Assembly: GCA_024364735.1 (NCBI GenBank)
Contig: JAGFNQ010007656.1
Span: forward strand, 1-64,000
Source: Boesenbergia rotunda
Taxonomy: Eukaryota > Streptophyta > Magnoliopsida > Zingiberales > Zingiberaceae
DNA length: 64,000 nucleotides
Direction of reading: 5' to 3'
In this document: positions 22,849-34,752 of the stretch, piece by piece
How the letters are laid out: each line of letters starts with the position of its first letter
Position numbering within the stretch: position 1 is the first letter of the stretch
The notes under the pieces: generated by a model
What the model was told of the DNA's origin: nothing
What the model saw: only the letters and a program-made list of their open reading frames with translations
Databases searched by the model: none
Made by a program: the position numbers and the translations under genes

Positions 22849-24120
22849 CACAGGATTCATGATACAAGGCTGATTAATTAAGAAATTAATCTATGATTAA
22901 TTAAGAAATTAATATCTGGTTAATTAAGGAATTAATCTCTGATTAATTAAGGAATTAGTCTCTGATTAATTTTGGAATCAATCCATAATCAATTGGAATA
23001 TTTTCCAATTAATCCCATATATATATATATAACCTCTCTCTCTCTCTCTCTTTACAAGCTCTCATATCTCCAATCCTAGGGCGTCGGTGGCAGTGTGAAG
23101 AAGAGGACCACCTCCTCTTCTTCTTTTGTTTTCTTTGCATCCGCAAGGTCGTAACCGATCACCGGAAAAGGGAGAACTCGGATTCAACCCTTGGTGGCGT
23201 GCGACAAGGAGGCAGGAAGAAAACTCAGCGGCGCAAGGGAGATTGAAGGGTTGTCGGCGGTGGAGGAGAAGAGAACTTGCTGTTCTCACTTTCTTCCATT
23301 CTCTTCTTCAGCATACCTTGCTGCGGACGTACACAGGACAAAGGAGAAGCTCCCTTCTCTTTTTGTGGCGCACGGAAGCAAGGAGGAAGGAGGGTGGCGT
23401 GCCGGCAAGGAAGGGCTTCACTTTTGGTGTTTGTCACCGGAAAAGTGGAGAGCCCGGATCCTTGCGAGCTCTTGGCCGTGAGATAGGAAGGGAAGGCAGA
23501 GGTTGACGTGGGCTGAGGTGAAGAAGAAGAGCTCCTCTTCTCAGCTTCATCTTGATCTCCTTGAAGGGTCACCGGCGGAGAGCCAAACCCTAGCCCTAGG
23601 GTTTGGTGTCTTGGCGCAAGGTAAGGAAGAAAGGAAGGATTGATTCAAGTGCCTTAGTGACTCCACAACTTGGTAGATCATCGCTCACATGACGTCCGAG
23701 AGGGAAGGGTCATAAGGTAGAAGACTGCGAGGTAAACGACGAGGTATAACTCTCCCGAGCTCCAGTTTTATTTTGCTATGTTTTATTTGTGACATTATGC
23801 TTTGTCTCATCATTTCATGCATGTTAGTTAATTATTTTGATTCGTAATCATAGACAATAATTAATTAACTGGACCCCGAAGATAAACACAAAAACCAGCA
23901 ATCCAAATCGTCGTCTTTTCCGTGGTTAATTAATCCGGAAAGTTACAAGGCCTTAACCTCGGTTTTGGCTAAGTTATAACTTGGATTAATTAACACGACG
24001 ACGAGTCAATCGTTAGAGGGACAGCTCTCTATTCAGATTAAATTTTTAATCCGTAGCCATAGAGAGGTCTCTCAGATACGACCCCATGGTTGTCTTGGAA
24101 ACCGCCAAGTCATACCAACA
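22849..24120 (+). repeat. 5'-truncated copia LTR with a TTAATTAAGGAATTAA array
   Basis: It ends CATACCAACA at 24120, two bases before a tRNA-Met primer-binding site, so this is a 5' LTR. Its left part is cut at 22849. An array of palindromic ATTAATTAAGGAATTAATCT-type units (22872-22975) precedes the TATA run (about 23016-23031) and a (CT)n tract. Downstream is a purine-rich leader with small overlapping ORFs that I do not consider genes. Confidence 0.7.
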
Positions 24121-24122
24121 AT

Positions 24123-24134
24123 TGGTATCAGAGC
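24123..24134 (+). other. Primer-binding site, initiator tRNA-Met
   Basis: TGGTATCAGAGC follows the LTR end at 24120. Confidence 0.9.
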
Positions 24135-24879
24135 GAGGTTTCCTGTTTTGTGTGTTTAGGATTCGGTTATTTTTCTGCACATTAGCATGTACATTGTTTT
24201 GATGGATAATATTTGGATGTGCGTAGGCTAACTTAGTGTTGCAGGCACTAGATTCCAATTATTATGACAATTGTGTTGTTTGTATGAGATTGATTGTGTT
24301 TGATGTAAAATTAATTGAATCATCGGGGTTGACGAGACTAGATAAGTTATTTAATTTTTGTAATTAAATATGCCACTTGTTTAGCCAAGCTTTCTATTTA
24401 CTTTTGATCTAGATGACATGTACACTCCTTCGTGGAGTATAGGATCAATGAATATAAATAAGTAAGCTAGTCATCTCGGCTCGGGGAATCCTTCATGGTG
24501 GCTTGCGCATGGACAGGATGGAGTGGACGAGGTAATGACACGACTGGAGGCGCATTGGAGACCAAGGTCATAATAGTTGGACAAATCTAGGATTTTTTTC
24601 CATAGCTCTATTATTTGGTTTATGTGCTTGTTGTGTGTGTGCATGTGAAAAACCTCAAACGCAAATAACTAAGTGGGAGAGAGACCCTAAGGGTCCCATG
24701 ACCTCCATTACAATCTGATAAGTGAGGTGAATAAGTCTGCGCGTCGGCTCTGAGTACCTTCCTCCCCATCGGATGGGCTTATTCTGCGGATCACTAGGTC
24801 AGAAAAGAATATAGAAATTATTGAAGAGCGTGTGTACTTCCCCATCGGAAGTCACATAATCGGAAATAATTTTTCTTAG
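24135..24879 (+). other. Copia leader without gag
   Basis: Untranslated leader of the element whose LTR ends at 24120. No gag frame is reached before the next insertion at 24880. On its far side the sequence is integrase, not gag, so the two sides are not simply one interrupted element. Confidence 0.5.
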
Positions 24880-25246
24880 TGTTGAGTAATGGTAAACAAG
24901 AAACATCCTTCTTGAGCTGAAGAAACCAAGGATATGCTCTTCCTTACTCTCTCATCGCTATGAAAGATTTCCTTCTTGAGCTGAAGAAACCTCTTACAAG
25001 AAGATACAACAAGAAACTCAAGCAAATACAAAATAAATCTTACAAGATTTGCACACTTAGATCCTTGCTTGTCTTGTTTTCTTCTTCTTCTTGATTGGAA
25101 AATGCCTCTTGAAGTACACCAACACTTGCTATGAACTGGCGAAGGAGGAGAAGAATCGTCAAAGAGCTTGAAGATATGCACGAAGGAATGCCGCTTCAAC
25201 CTGCATGAAAACCTTATATACTTGTGATCTAGGGTTTCCTAATTAA

Positions 25247-25615
25247 TTACCCAATCGATTACCACACCAGACTTAGCCGTTCAACGACTATTTTTTTTGA
25301 AGCTTAATCGATTAGCCAATCGATTAAGATGATCTTAATTGATTGTTGAATCGTTTCGGCACCTCCCTATGCTCTCACGTAATTCCACTGTGATTGATTG
25401 ACCAATCGATTAACACCCTTCTTAATCGATTGCTCAATCGATCAAGAAGAGGCTAAATCAACCACCTAATCGATTAAGTCTGTTTCTGTTCTCGCAACCC
25501 AATTCTCCCAATCGATTATGCAATCGATTCATTCCCTCCTTAATCGATCACCCAATCGATTAAGAGAGCTTCTATTTGCGAGAAATCAACAACAATCGAT
25601 TACTTAATCGATTGG
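25247..25615 (-). repeat. AATCGATT palindrome array
   Basis: About 15 copies of AATCGATT or one-base variants, often as close pairs such as TTAATCGATTAGCCAATCGA. It lies immediately upstream (minus strand) of the TATA box. Confidence 0.85.
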
Positions 25616-25737
25616 CCCCAATCCTAACTTGTGTGCACAAGTCTAGGATTCTCTTGCCTAACCTCGGTCAACCGTGACCTGTTAGGACTTCCTTACCGAG
25701 TGTCCGATCAAACTTTTGATCGACTTGGATTTTCCCT

Positions 25738-26110
25738 TGCCTAGTTCCCAACTAGGGCTTAACCTAGTTCCCAACCAGGGCTTAACCTAGTTCCCAACCA
25801 GGTTTGTCTAACCCTCGAGTTATGTCTAGTCTCTCGGTAGACTTCCACCTTGTCAACGTGCGATCTCCCCGTTCTACATGGACTTCACCTAGTCTCACTA
25901 AGACTTTTCCCGTGCCAGCGTGTGATCTCTCCGAGCCACCTGGACTTCACCTAGTCCTACTAAGTGTGCCTAGCCCCACTATGGCTTTTCCCGTGCCAAC
26001 GTGTTATTTCCCCGATCCACCTGGACTTCACCTAGTCCTACTAGGGTGTTTCCTATGCCAGCGTGCGATCTCTCTGATCCACCTGGACTTCACCTAGTCC
26101 CACTAGGACT
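25738..26110 (-). repeat. Upstream hairpin array of the AATCGATT-type LTR
   Basis: CCTAGTTCCCAACTAGG hairpins three times, then about four units built on CCACCTGGACTTCACCTAG plus a TCCTACTAGG-type arm. Confidence 0.7.
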
Positions 26111-26250
26111 TTTTCCCAGTCAAGTCTTCAGTCAACCTTGACCCACTTGACTAACACAATGTTCAAACATCATTGTCAAATATCGAAACTCAAGCTCACC
26201 TGAGCCTAGTCAACTAGGTCAACCCTGACCTAACGAAGATTACACCAACA

Positions 26251-26850
26251 TCAAATTGGTCAACGAATTAAAAGAATTCAAAGTGGTCGAGGAGGAGAAT
26301 ATGATGGTCCATTTGATAAATTTTTTGCAGAATATGGCATTATTTATTAAACGATAGCTCCTTACTCTCATCAATCAAATAAGATTATCGAATATAAAAA
26401 TTAAACTCTCAAAGAATTAATGAATACTATGATTTGATAAGTTTAGGCTTATCCAAGAATTTGTGAGGGGAAGCCATTTTATTGGAAACCATATTCTCAA
26501 AAAAAATTCTCATAAAAAAAAGAAAGATAAAACTCTTTATGAGTTATGGAAAGGTCATAAGTGTTTTTATAAATATATGAAAAAGTGAGGTGTTTTGGCT
26601 AAGGTGAAAATGCCTAAGCCAAAGCAAATTAAGATACGACCAAAAACAATCAATTATATTTTTATTGGACATGCCAATAATAATAGTGCATATCTATTTT
26701 TGGTACACAAATTAACAATTCTTGATATACATGTTGGAACAACAATATAAAGAATCGAGGAATGCTATATTTTTTAAAAATATCTTTCCTTGCAAAGAGA
26801 GGAAAGAAGAACGTTCAAATAAAAGATCTCATGAAACTGTGAATATGGAT
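26251..26850 (+). pseudogene. Decayed copia integrase fragment
   Basis: A frameshifted reading contains the integrase core pattern RGGEY at about 26295, GPFDKFF, and a PYSHQSNKIIEY stretch where intact copies have the TP..NGVAER motif. A downstream KMPKPKQIKIRPKTINYIFIGHANN reading matches the region that follows the integrase core. Many stops and shifts are present. It is the upstream part of the host copia element that continues at 27719-27934 and 59638 onward. Gag and protease are missing. Confidence 0.75.
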
Positions 26851-27718
26851 TGATGGGGTTGAGCACCCCGTGGCTGATACGTGACTTAAGAAGCTATGTG
26901 GCAAGATCTACCGAGTCTGGACGACTCTCTCTCCTTGACTCCCGAGACCCCCTCGGGAGGTGGATTCCCGAGACCACCTCGGGCTAAGAATACTTTGGCG
27001 ACCTACCCGGGAGGACACACGCCCGGGATCACCTCGGGAGGTCAGGTCGCTAGAGATCACCTCGAGAAGTGGAGTCCTAAGACCAACTCGGGCAGACATA
27101 CTCTTGAAGATCGCTCCAGAAGGACACACGCCTGAGATCACCTCGGGAGATCAAGTCTACGAGATCACCTCAGGAGGGTAATCACCCGGACCCCCCCTCA
27201 GGCCAAAAGACCCCGAGATCCCCTCGGGGTAGCGGAGCCCAAGAAGCACTCGGCCTCAAGTAACGGTCCCTCTCTTCGGATCTATGCATAATAATCACCA
27301 ATAATTACAAGATAATCATGACCCGTAATACACAGCTATTAACACCTTCATCATCACAACGGTCTAGATTTAATGGCTGCGACGACTGTTACAAGGGTTA
27401 TCCAGTAAACGAAGATGGGGAGGACGTGGAGTAGAACGTGGGGACAAGTGTGACTGTCGCCTCAGGTATAAAAGGTACTCCAACCCCTCCGGTGAAGGGG
27501 TTACGCACTCTATAACTTACACATTCTCCTTGTTTTCTGCTATCTCCTATACTGAGGCACTGACTCGAGCATCGGAGTGGGCTCCGCCGGATTACCTCCG
27601 GTGTGTTCCCATTAACACTCGTGTTAATCTCGCAGGACAGGAGCTTTTCCTCTGTCGTCGTCATCCCGATGGATTGAACCCTGGTAACGGACCGTCGACG
27701 TCGATTCCTTCCGGAACA
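26851..27718 (+). mobile_element. Tat-type Ty3/gypsy solo LTR (868 bp)
   Basis: Starts TGATGGGGTTGAGCACCCC and ends TTCCTTCCGGAACA, like the LTRs of the Tat element at 28953-57032 but diverged. Flanked by TGGAT (26846-26850) and TGGAC (27719-27723), a 4/5 target-site duplication. It carries repeated ATCACCTCGGGAGG-type words and a TATA box (TATAAAAGG, 27467-27475). It interrupts the copia pol between integrase and reverse transcriptase. Confidence 0.8.
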
Positions 27719-27934
27719 TGGACAATCTTGGAAAGAATAAAGAAATGAGACATAGTAAGATAGCCAAAATAGTAAAATCATTTACTCCTAATTTCATAAC
27801 TTATATATTGAAAAATAAACCAAGGACAATATGCGAAGTCTTATCAAGTGCCAAGGCTCCCTTTTGGATAGAAGCCATCAATAGTGAAATAAATTTCATC
27901 ATGTAAAATCATATTTGAAAATTTATAGATATTC
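27719..27934 (+). pseudogene. Copia pol fragment at the start of reverse transcriptase
   Basis: Reads into PRTICEVLSSAKAPFWIEAI and NSEINFIM, the block preceding copia reverse transcriptase, and stops exactly at the TATTC target site of the TRIM. The next codons of the domain lie at 59638, 31.7 kb away. Confidence 0.8.
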
Positions 27935-28133
27935 TGTTATGACCAAAAAGAATTTAGATATCTCCATAATAGTATGATATTGTACACTTTGGACCTAAGT
28001 TCTCATGATTTTACTCTTAAGCTTTCCCCAAAAGGCCTTATACCAATAGAGATATCTTTCTCATATAAGCCTATGATCTTTCCCATGTGTTTTTAATGTA
28101 GGACTATGTTTGCAAACTTGCAACCCCAACAAT
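27935..28133 (-). repeat. Left LTR of the TRIM
   Basis: Starts TGTTATGACC and ends CAACCCCAACA. Pairs with 59437-59632. On the minus strand it is the 3' LTR. Confidence 0.85.
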
Positions 28134-28559
28134 TCCCCCCTCAAACAAAGGACCACATGTAGACCTGACCATAGTTCGGAACCGACGGTTCGACAGTTCG
28201 GAATCGTCGGTTCGACAGTTCGTGGGAGGTCGACCCTTAACCTTAACCGCCTAAGACGGTTATGGTTCACGGTTCGGAGCCGCCAGTTCACGGTTCGGTT
28301 CACGGTTCGCCACAGTTCGAGATTATTATATTAAAAAAATTAAAATATAAAATATAAAATTTATTTAAAAAAGGGCTTGCACTTATTTAAGTTGCATACG
28401 TATCCCCTTAGAGTGTAGGGGAATCAAAGCCCACGTAGTTCTTTTACGTTTTTACCCTTTTACAATTTTCATCATTCACTTCCATTTCCTCCCGTTCCCG
28501 TTGTATTCGTTCCTTAGGTATCAAATTCTTCGACTTCATCTTCTGAAAGTTGCATTCCT

Positions 28560-28920
28560 TGGATTCTTCTCTCGGCTCTAGTCTAATCGTCTAGTAATGT
28601 TTGACCTTCCAATGAGTCGGGAGACATAGTTGATCGCCATTCATTTAATATGTTACCGTTAGCACTACACATCTGCTCCACAGCAACAGTTGACATTGGA
28701 CAAGCTAAAATTTCTTTTGCAATCACGGAGAGAACAAGAAAGCTTTGAGCCTTTTGTGACCACCACTTTAAGATATTGAAATCTTCGCTATCTACTTCAT
28801 TAAAATCAAAAGAAGTCGTAAAATAATTCTCAAGTTCCTGTGTGGAACTTAAGGATCTCGTGGATGTTTCATCCGTTCTTTTAATAAAATTGTGCTTTTG
28901 TAAGTTTTAAATTAATACTA
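28560..28920 (-). pseudogene. hAT transposase, C-terminal dimerisation domain
   Basis: Read on the minus strand: FNILKWWSQKAQSFLVLSVIA, then EILACPMSTVAVEQMCSANG, then LSPDSLEGQTLLDD with some stops. This is the hATC domain pattern (WW..., P.STVA.E..FS..G). It is the 3' part of the gene whose 5' part is at 57038-58571. The Tat element at 28953 separates the two. Confidence 0.85.
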
Positions 28921-28952
28921 GTAGGCTATTGTGTTTCAGAAATATTAGTTTG

Positions 28953-29678
28953 TGATAGGGTTGAATAGCCCGGGGGCAAGCACGGGGGATGAAAAAGCTG
29001 CGTGGCGTGGCACATCAGATCGAAACAACCCGGGCCTCGGGACCCCCCTTTGGGGGCACACGCATGGGAGGCTCAGCTAGAAGACTCCCCCGGGGTCACC
29101 CCGAGGGGTGGGGCCCCGAGAGCACCTCGGGATTTGCAAGAGCTTGCGCTCGCCCGGGCCAAAAGACCCGAGATCACCTCGGGAGGCGGAGCCCCAGTGA
29201 TGACCGACCTCAAGTACTGACCCCCGTTCCTTGTTTACGGATAAACATCCCCGTTATAAGGAGTCATCACGACCCTTAAATATCGCAACGGGTCGAAGCG
29301 TAATAATGGCGCAGACCGTTTCAAAAGTTATCCAGTAACCGCTGAAAGAGGGGGGCAACGTGGCTCAAGTCGCGGAGACGTGGCACAGATCGAGGGAGCA
29401 TGCCTAGTCCACCTCCATCGATGTAAAAGGTAGCTCAGCCCCTCCGGTAAGGGGAGTTAGGCACTGTCTTTACTTAGTATTTTCCTTCTTCCCAGTTGTC
29501 TTCATTCTCCATCAAGATCCTGACTTGAGCGTCGGAGTGGACTCCGCCGGATAACTTCCAGCGTGTCCCCTAACGCTCGTATTAATCTCGCAGGAAAAAG
29601 AGTTCCTCCCCTCCACAGAGACTTCTATAGGGGCAAAACCTTGGTGACTGGTCATCGACGACGATTCCTTCCGGAACA
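28953..29678 (+). repeat. 5' LTR of the Tat element
   Basis: 726 bp, TGATAGGG...CCGGAACA. GC-rich upstream half with CCTCGGGAGG-type words. Noticeably diverged from its partner at 56310-57032, which fits an older insertion than the elements nested in it. Confidence 0.9.
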
Positions 29679-29680
29679 AA

Positions 29681-29700
29681 TTTGGCACAGTCTGTAGGAA
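29681..29700 (+). other. Tat-type primer-binding site
   Basis: TTTGGCACAGTCTGTAGGAA follows the LTR end after two bases and corresponds to the TTTGGCRCCGTCTGTGGGAA-like site of Tat elements with two or three changes. Confidence 0.75.
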
Positions 29701-29727
29701 ACTAGCAAAGCACCTGAAGGAGCACCG

Positions 29728-30487
29728 ATGGTAGGACCAGAGGGACAACCCCTTGTCCTCACAAGGGAGGAACTCGATCGCCTGGTAGCCAACGCCATTA
29801 AAGAGGCGCTGGAGCAACACCAAGTCGAACAAGCTGCCTCGCAACAAGGGGATCCTGCCAGGGGGGAGATCCCCAGAGTCTCCGTCTATCATTCACGGAG
29901 ATCCGTCACCCCGGTGGGGCGATGGGGCGGAGCAGCCCCAGGCCCCCAAAGAGAATCTCCCAGAGACATTGAGAAGACCCACTCGATGGCCTCCAGCACC
30001 CAGAGACAAGGAGAGGGACAGGGGAAGAGGGATGAACCCAAGACCTCCCATAAGGTTCCCTCTACACCTTTCTCATCCGAAATCATCGAGGACCCCATGC
30101 CAAAGCAGTTCCACGGGTCGGGGATCCCCGATTATGATGGGAAGACGGATCCGGAATATCACGTCTGCAAATTTGAGAATGCTGCACTCCTGCACCAGTA
30201 TACTGACGGTGTGAAGTGCCGGGTGTTCTTAAACACCCTGTTCAGAGCAGCTCAGCGGTGGTTTCAGAGGCTGCCACAAGGTTCCATCAACTCCTTCGCG
30301 GAGTTCAGGATAGCCTTCCTTCACCATTCCGCGAGCAACCATCGCTACCAGAAGACGACACTTAATCTATTCACCCTCAAGAAGAAGCCTAAGGAACCAC
30401 TCAAGGAGTATATCCAGAGGTTCAACCGGGTGGCGCAAGACGTGCCCAGCGTAACATCAGAGATACTCGTCAGTGCCTGTACCCAAG
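29728..30487 (+). pseudogene. Tat gag, N-terminal part
   Basis: ATG at 29728 opens MVGPEGQPLVLTREELDRLV. About 253 residues follow without a stop. The second half (from about residue 145) is the retrotransposon gag capsid pattern: DYDGKTDPEYHVCKFE, RAAQRWFQRLPQGSINSF, LKEYIQRFN. It is cut at the CCAAG target site (30483-30487) of the SIRE-type element and resumes at 37902. Capsid protein of the element's particle in intact relatives. Confidence 0.85.
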
Positions 30488-32399
30488 TGTTGGTGACGAG
30501 ATGGCTATAGAGGGGGGGGTGAATATAGCCAAACACAAATCTTTATCTTCTTTTCAAGTTTTCTGCACTTAGAGATTAGGCAGCGGAAGACACAATGCAG
30601 AAACAGAAATGAAGAACAGGAATCAAAACAAAGAAAGCAAACCAGACGACACAGCGATATACAAGGTTCGGGGATAACTTGCCCCTACTCCTTGGCGTGC
30701 TCGTAAGGTGGGCGATCCCTTGATCGTCGGCAGATCAAGCCCCGGTGACCCGGATAAAACAGCGCCTCCTTCTCGGTGGAGAAACCTCTCCACAAGCGTC
30801 TCAATAGGATACAAGATAAGCTCACGAGACTAAGAGAAGGATAGCTCACAAAGATGAAACAAGAACGCTCAAGCACCAAGCAACAGAGAGCACAACACAC
30901 AGCCCAACCGAACTCCTCAAGTTCCTGTCTGTTTTCCCGTTGTCGCTCCTCTGCTTCTAGCCTCGTCTTAAGCATCTGCTCCCATCACCAGGCTCTCCAT
31001 CAGCATCCACTGAAGCCACAGCCTGACCCCCTGACTCCCTGAGCACTCAGTCCACTGAAGACCCTCTCCAGCTGAGCCTCCGTCAGTTGTCAGCTGCTCT
31101 CCAGACGCCGTTGAGACCTGAAATAAGGAAACAGCCAAACCTGCTCCAAGGAAAGCCTCCCATTGACTCTCCTCCAATGTTTGAATCATCCCTGTAAAGC
31201 CTGCACACTCCAATAGAAGCTTAGCAATGCATATCAACAAGAATCGACAATGTATCAGAGAATCGGCAGTGAAAACAGACGCGATCAGAGCTTCTGACAA
31301 CATATTTGAATTAAAGTTCTGTGCCTGATCAGTCACCAGACCGATCAGGAAGGACCCTGATCGGTCACCAGACCGATCCAGAAGTCTTCTGCACACTCCT
31401 GATTGGTCCCCAGACCAATCAGGCTCCAGCCTGATCGGTCACCAGACCAATCAGGCTGCTTCCAGACCAATCAGGAGTCATCCTGATCGGTGATAGTGAG
31501 AACCTTGCGACAAATGATCGTTCACTAGACCGATCTGAGCAGTATCCCTGATCGGTCACCAGACCGATCAGGAGCAGATCAGCAGGGGAACTCAACTCAC
31601 TGTTCGCTCCCTGATCGGTCACCAGATCGATCAGGAGCTGTGCAGTGAGTGAAACACACACTCCCTGATCGGTCACCAGACCGATCAGACATCGCTGGAT
31701 CGGTCACCAGACCGATCCACGAAGGAGCAGCGTGCCAACTCCCTGATCGGTCACCAAACCGATCCAGGGACGCAAACCTAGCCTTCCAAGCTAGGATTTC
31801 ATTCACCTTAGCCCTCCAAGCTAAGGATTTTTCAATCTAACTCTCCAAGTTGGGAATTTGCACCTAACCCTCCAAGTTAGGACTTTTCACCTAGCCCACC
31901 AAGCTAGGACTTTTCACCTAGCCCTCCAAGCTAGGGTTTTTCACCCAACCCCTTCGAGTTAGACCTTCATCCAACCTAGCCCTCCAAGCTAGGCACCTGA
32001 CCCTCCAAGCCAGGACTTTTTCACCTAACTCTCTAAGATGGGACTTTTCACCTAACCCTCCAAGTTAGGACTTTTCACCTAGCCCTCCAAGCTAGGACTT
32101 TTCACCTAGCCCTCCAAGCTAGGACTTTTCACCCACCTCTTCCGAATTAGGACTTTTCAACACCTGGCTTCACTCACCAGGACCCGGTTTCACTCACCGG
32201 GATTTCCAACACCTGGCTTCACTCACCAGGACCCGGCTTCACTCACCGGGATTTCAACCTAGCTTCCAAGCTAGGACCTGGCTTCACTCACCAGGGTTTC
32301 ATGCCCAGTCCCCGACCAGGACTTTAAACCAAATTCGCTCAACCAAACTTAAATCATTGTCAAACACCAAAACAACAACCGGGCCAGACTGCATCAATA
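30488..32399 (-). repeat. 3' LTR (minus sense) of the gag-only element
   Basis: 1912 bp. Contains the GATCGGTC array (31322-31770) and the CCTAGCCCTCCAAGCTAGG hairpin array (31771-32320). About 50 bases longer than its partner because of one extra CCTGGCTTCACTCACCAGG-type unit near 32160-32215. Confidence 0.9.
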
Positions 32400-34752
32400 A
32401 TCTCCCCCTTTTTGTTGTTTGACAACCCGATTTAAGTTTAGGTATCAATTAATTGAAGTCCGTTCAATTCTCATAGGGGAATCATGATCCTCCTCCTATA
32501 ATAACCATAAACTTAATCAGCCATTTTCTCCCCCTTTGTCAAACATCGAAAAGGGTATGGTTATTAAGTTTAAACATCAAACTCCCCCTCAACCAAGGGT
32601 CTTTCCCCAAACCCAAAATAATCAAAGGTAATTTTTTTGAATCGCACATGAAAACATATACAGAATAATATCATGGTTAAGCATGTATATGTTTCATATG
32701 ACAAGTAAGTCAAAGGATGATTTTTGAATTGCATATGATAGGCATATACCATAAATGTATCATGGCAACAATGTATATGCATCATATGACAATAATTATC
32801 GCAGTTCCATCAGACTGATGATCGATACAGAAAAATTTCTGATGTATCTATGAACAATCAGTTTTCAGAAAAATTTCTGTAATTCTGATTCATTCAAGAT
32901 GAGACTGCATTAACATTCGAAATTTCATGTGAAGACATATACAGAAGTATATCATGGTCAAATACGTATATGCTTCACATGACAAGTAAGGAATGCATCT
33001 GTATCTGACACATAGTCCTGATTGGTCTCCGTGACCAACCAGGTCTGTTGATTACGTGATACAGAAGGATATCTGATTAGTCTAGGGAGCGATCAGATTT
33101 CAGAAAAATTTCGAAAACTTTGATACGTTCCTGATCAGACTGCATTAACAATTTGCATCCCATAATAGGAGAGAGGACTCTATTGATATTTGTCATTTCA
33201 GAAAAATTTCTGAAACACGACATTAAGAACAAGAGTCATGACTCAACAAACCCTTTCTTATGAATTTGAACATTCCAACATAGGTTTGTATCAAATCACT
33301 ATTAAGTACCAGGTTTGTATTACTTGAACAATTTTGTGCTCCCTTAGTACCAGGTTTGTACTAATGGATGATCAAGTATGTTTGAATTGTACTTGGTTTG
33401 TATCAGATTTGTGTGTGGTATGATCATTACACTGATACAATGAGAAGAGATTGGCTTGAGGAGGTTTTGGATCAATTTGGAATGATCTGGGAGTTCCTTG
33501 ATCAGAGTTGGTTTGATCGGTCACCAGACCGATCAGAAGCACCCCTGATCGGTCGGTGGACCGATCAGGGATGATACAGAATGGTTTCTGAAACTGATCA
33601 GTTTCAGAAACAAGTTCGTTTCAACTCTTAATCACTCTAATCCCTAATACAATCAGATTTACTCCCTAAATGAGTTTCATTAACCATAAATCATTTAATC
33701 AAAACAAGCAATCTGATTTGGGTCTCTTAACTAAGCTTCATTTCATATCAAGCATTAAGAATTTCCATGGATCAATATACCATCACTAGGTTGACTGATC
33801 AATTATGTTCTAAGCATGTTCTTGGCATGATCTTGAGTTTTCAAAACAGATTTATGTCAAAGCATGATAAGTATGCTCTAAGCATGAACTTGAATGTCAA
33901 AACATGTTTGTATCAAAATTCCAAGACAGGTATGCATACCATTATTTGAACAAAAGGTTTATAATCATAGATAGCATGGATGCATTTTGCTATTTATCAA
34001 CATCAATACATGAATGAAGTCTATGTGTGCCAAGGCATGATCAGTGGGAAATCAAACAAGTCATGGAACTTAAAATATCATAACCTATGTGATCATGTTG
34101 TTCTTAACCAAAATTAGGTTTGTGCCAATTCCAATGGATGATCAAAATTCCAAAACATGCTTATTTGACATCATGATCAATTTAAGCTATGTGTTGATAT
34201 TGTTCTTAATCAAAATGGGCATGTCATAGATTAATGTTAATCATCCAAACACCAAAGTCATGGCATACTCATCTAGGTTCATCTCCAAAATAATAAGAAA
34301 AGCTTAAGCCTAGGCCTTAAACTCATGTTCTTTGTCTAATCATGTATTGTGAGATTTTCATAGTGATTTTCACAAACCATGTGTTCTTCATGTTGGCATA
34401 ATACATACAAGAAAATCATGGCATACTTGATCATGGAAGAACTTAAACACTAAAGTAGATTATACCATGACTAAGTATTTTAACACATGAATATCATAAA
34501 AATCACTAGCCAAGGGATTATATTGTCATAAGATCTAAAACAATGGAGCTCAAAGCATTGAATTTGAATTTTCCATAACCAATCATGTGATTGACAATTT
34601 TTTCTTTTGGTCATGGGTTTGGAGCACCAAATATCAACCTCCCATGTTGATAGATGCTCCCCCTCAAATACTGCTTATACAATTCTAAAGATAGAAGTTT
34701 TAGGTACCCAAATTTTGGGACCTAAAGAGTCTACAATGAATGACTTTGACAC
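32400..34752 (-). other. Non-coding interior of the gag-only element
   Basis: No gene over 2.3 kb on either strand. The polypurine tract is at 32400-32414. Further GATCGGTC/GACCGATC palindromes occur inside at about 33510-33572, with weaker ones near 33022 and 33075, so the LTR word also exists outside the LTR. The remainder is AT-rich with recurrent CATGATCA and GGTTTGTAT words. Confidence 0.6.

Larger units (their letters stand above)
24880..26250 (-). mobile_element. Reverse-oriented SIRE-type solo LTR (1371 bp)
   Basis: Plus-strand ends TGTTGAGTAATGG and TTACACCAACA. Read on the minus strand it has an upstream hairpin array (26110 back to 25738, CCTAGTTCCCAACTAGG type), an AATCGATT array (25615 back to 25247) and a TATA box (plus CTTATATA, 25213-25220). 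This is the same order as in the other SIRE-type LTRs. The flanks (CTTAG and TCAAA) do not match, so it may be a recombination product rather than a simple solo LTR. Confidence 0.7.

Noticed and set aside
23062..23572. Cluster of overlapping ORFs on both strands
   Set aside because: They lie in the transcribed part of a copia LTR with purine-rich sequence and match no domain.
31322..31770. CRISPR-like array of palindromic repeats with spacers
   Set aside because: Units are irregularly spaced, lie inside a plant LTR, are duplicated in the partner LTR and have no cas genes.
31419..31840. ORFs rich in DRSGDRSGS-type repeats
   Set aside because: Translations of the palindrome array on both strands; no start context or family.
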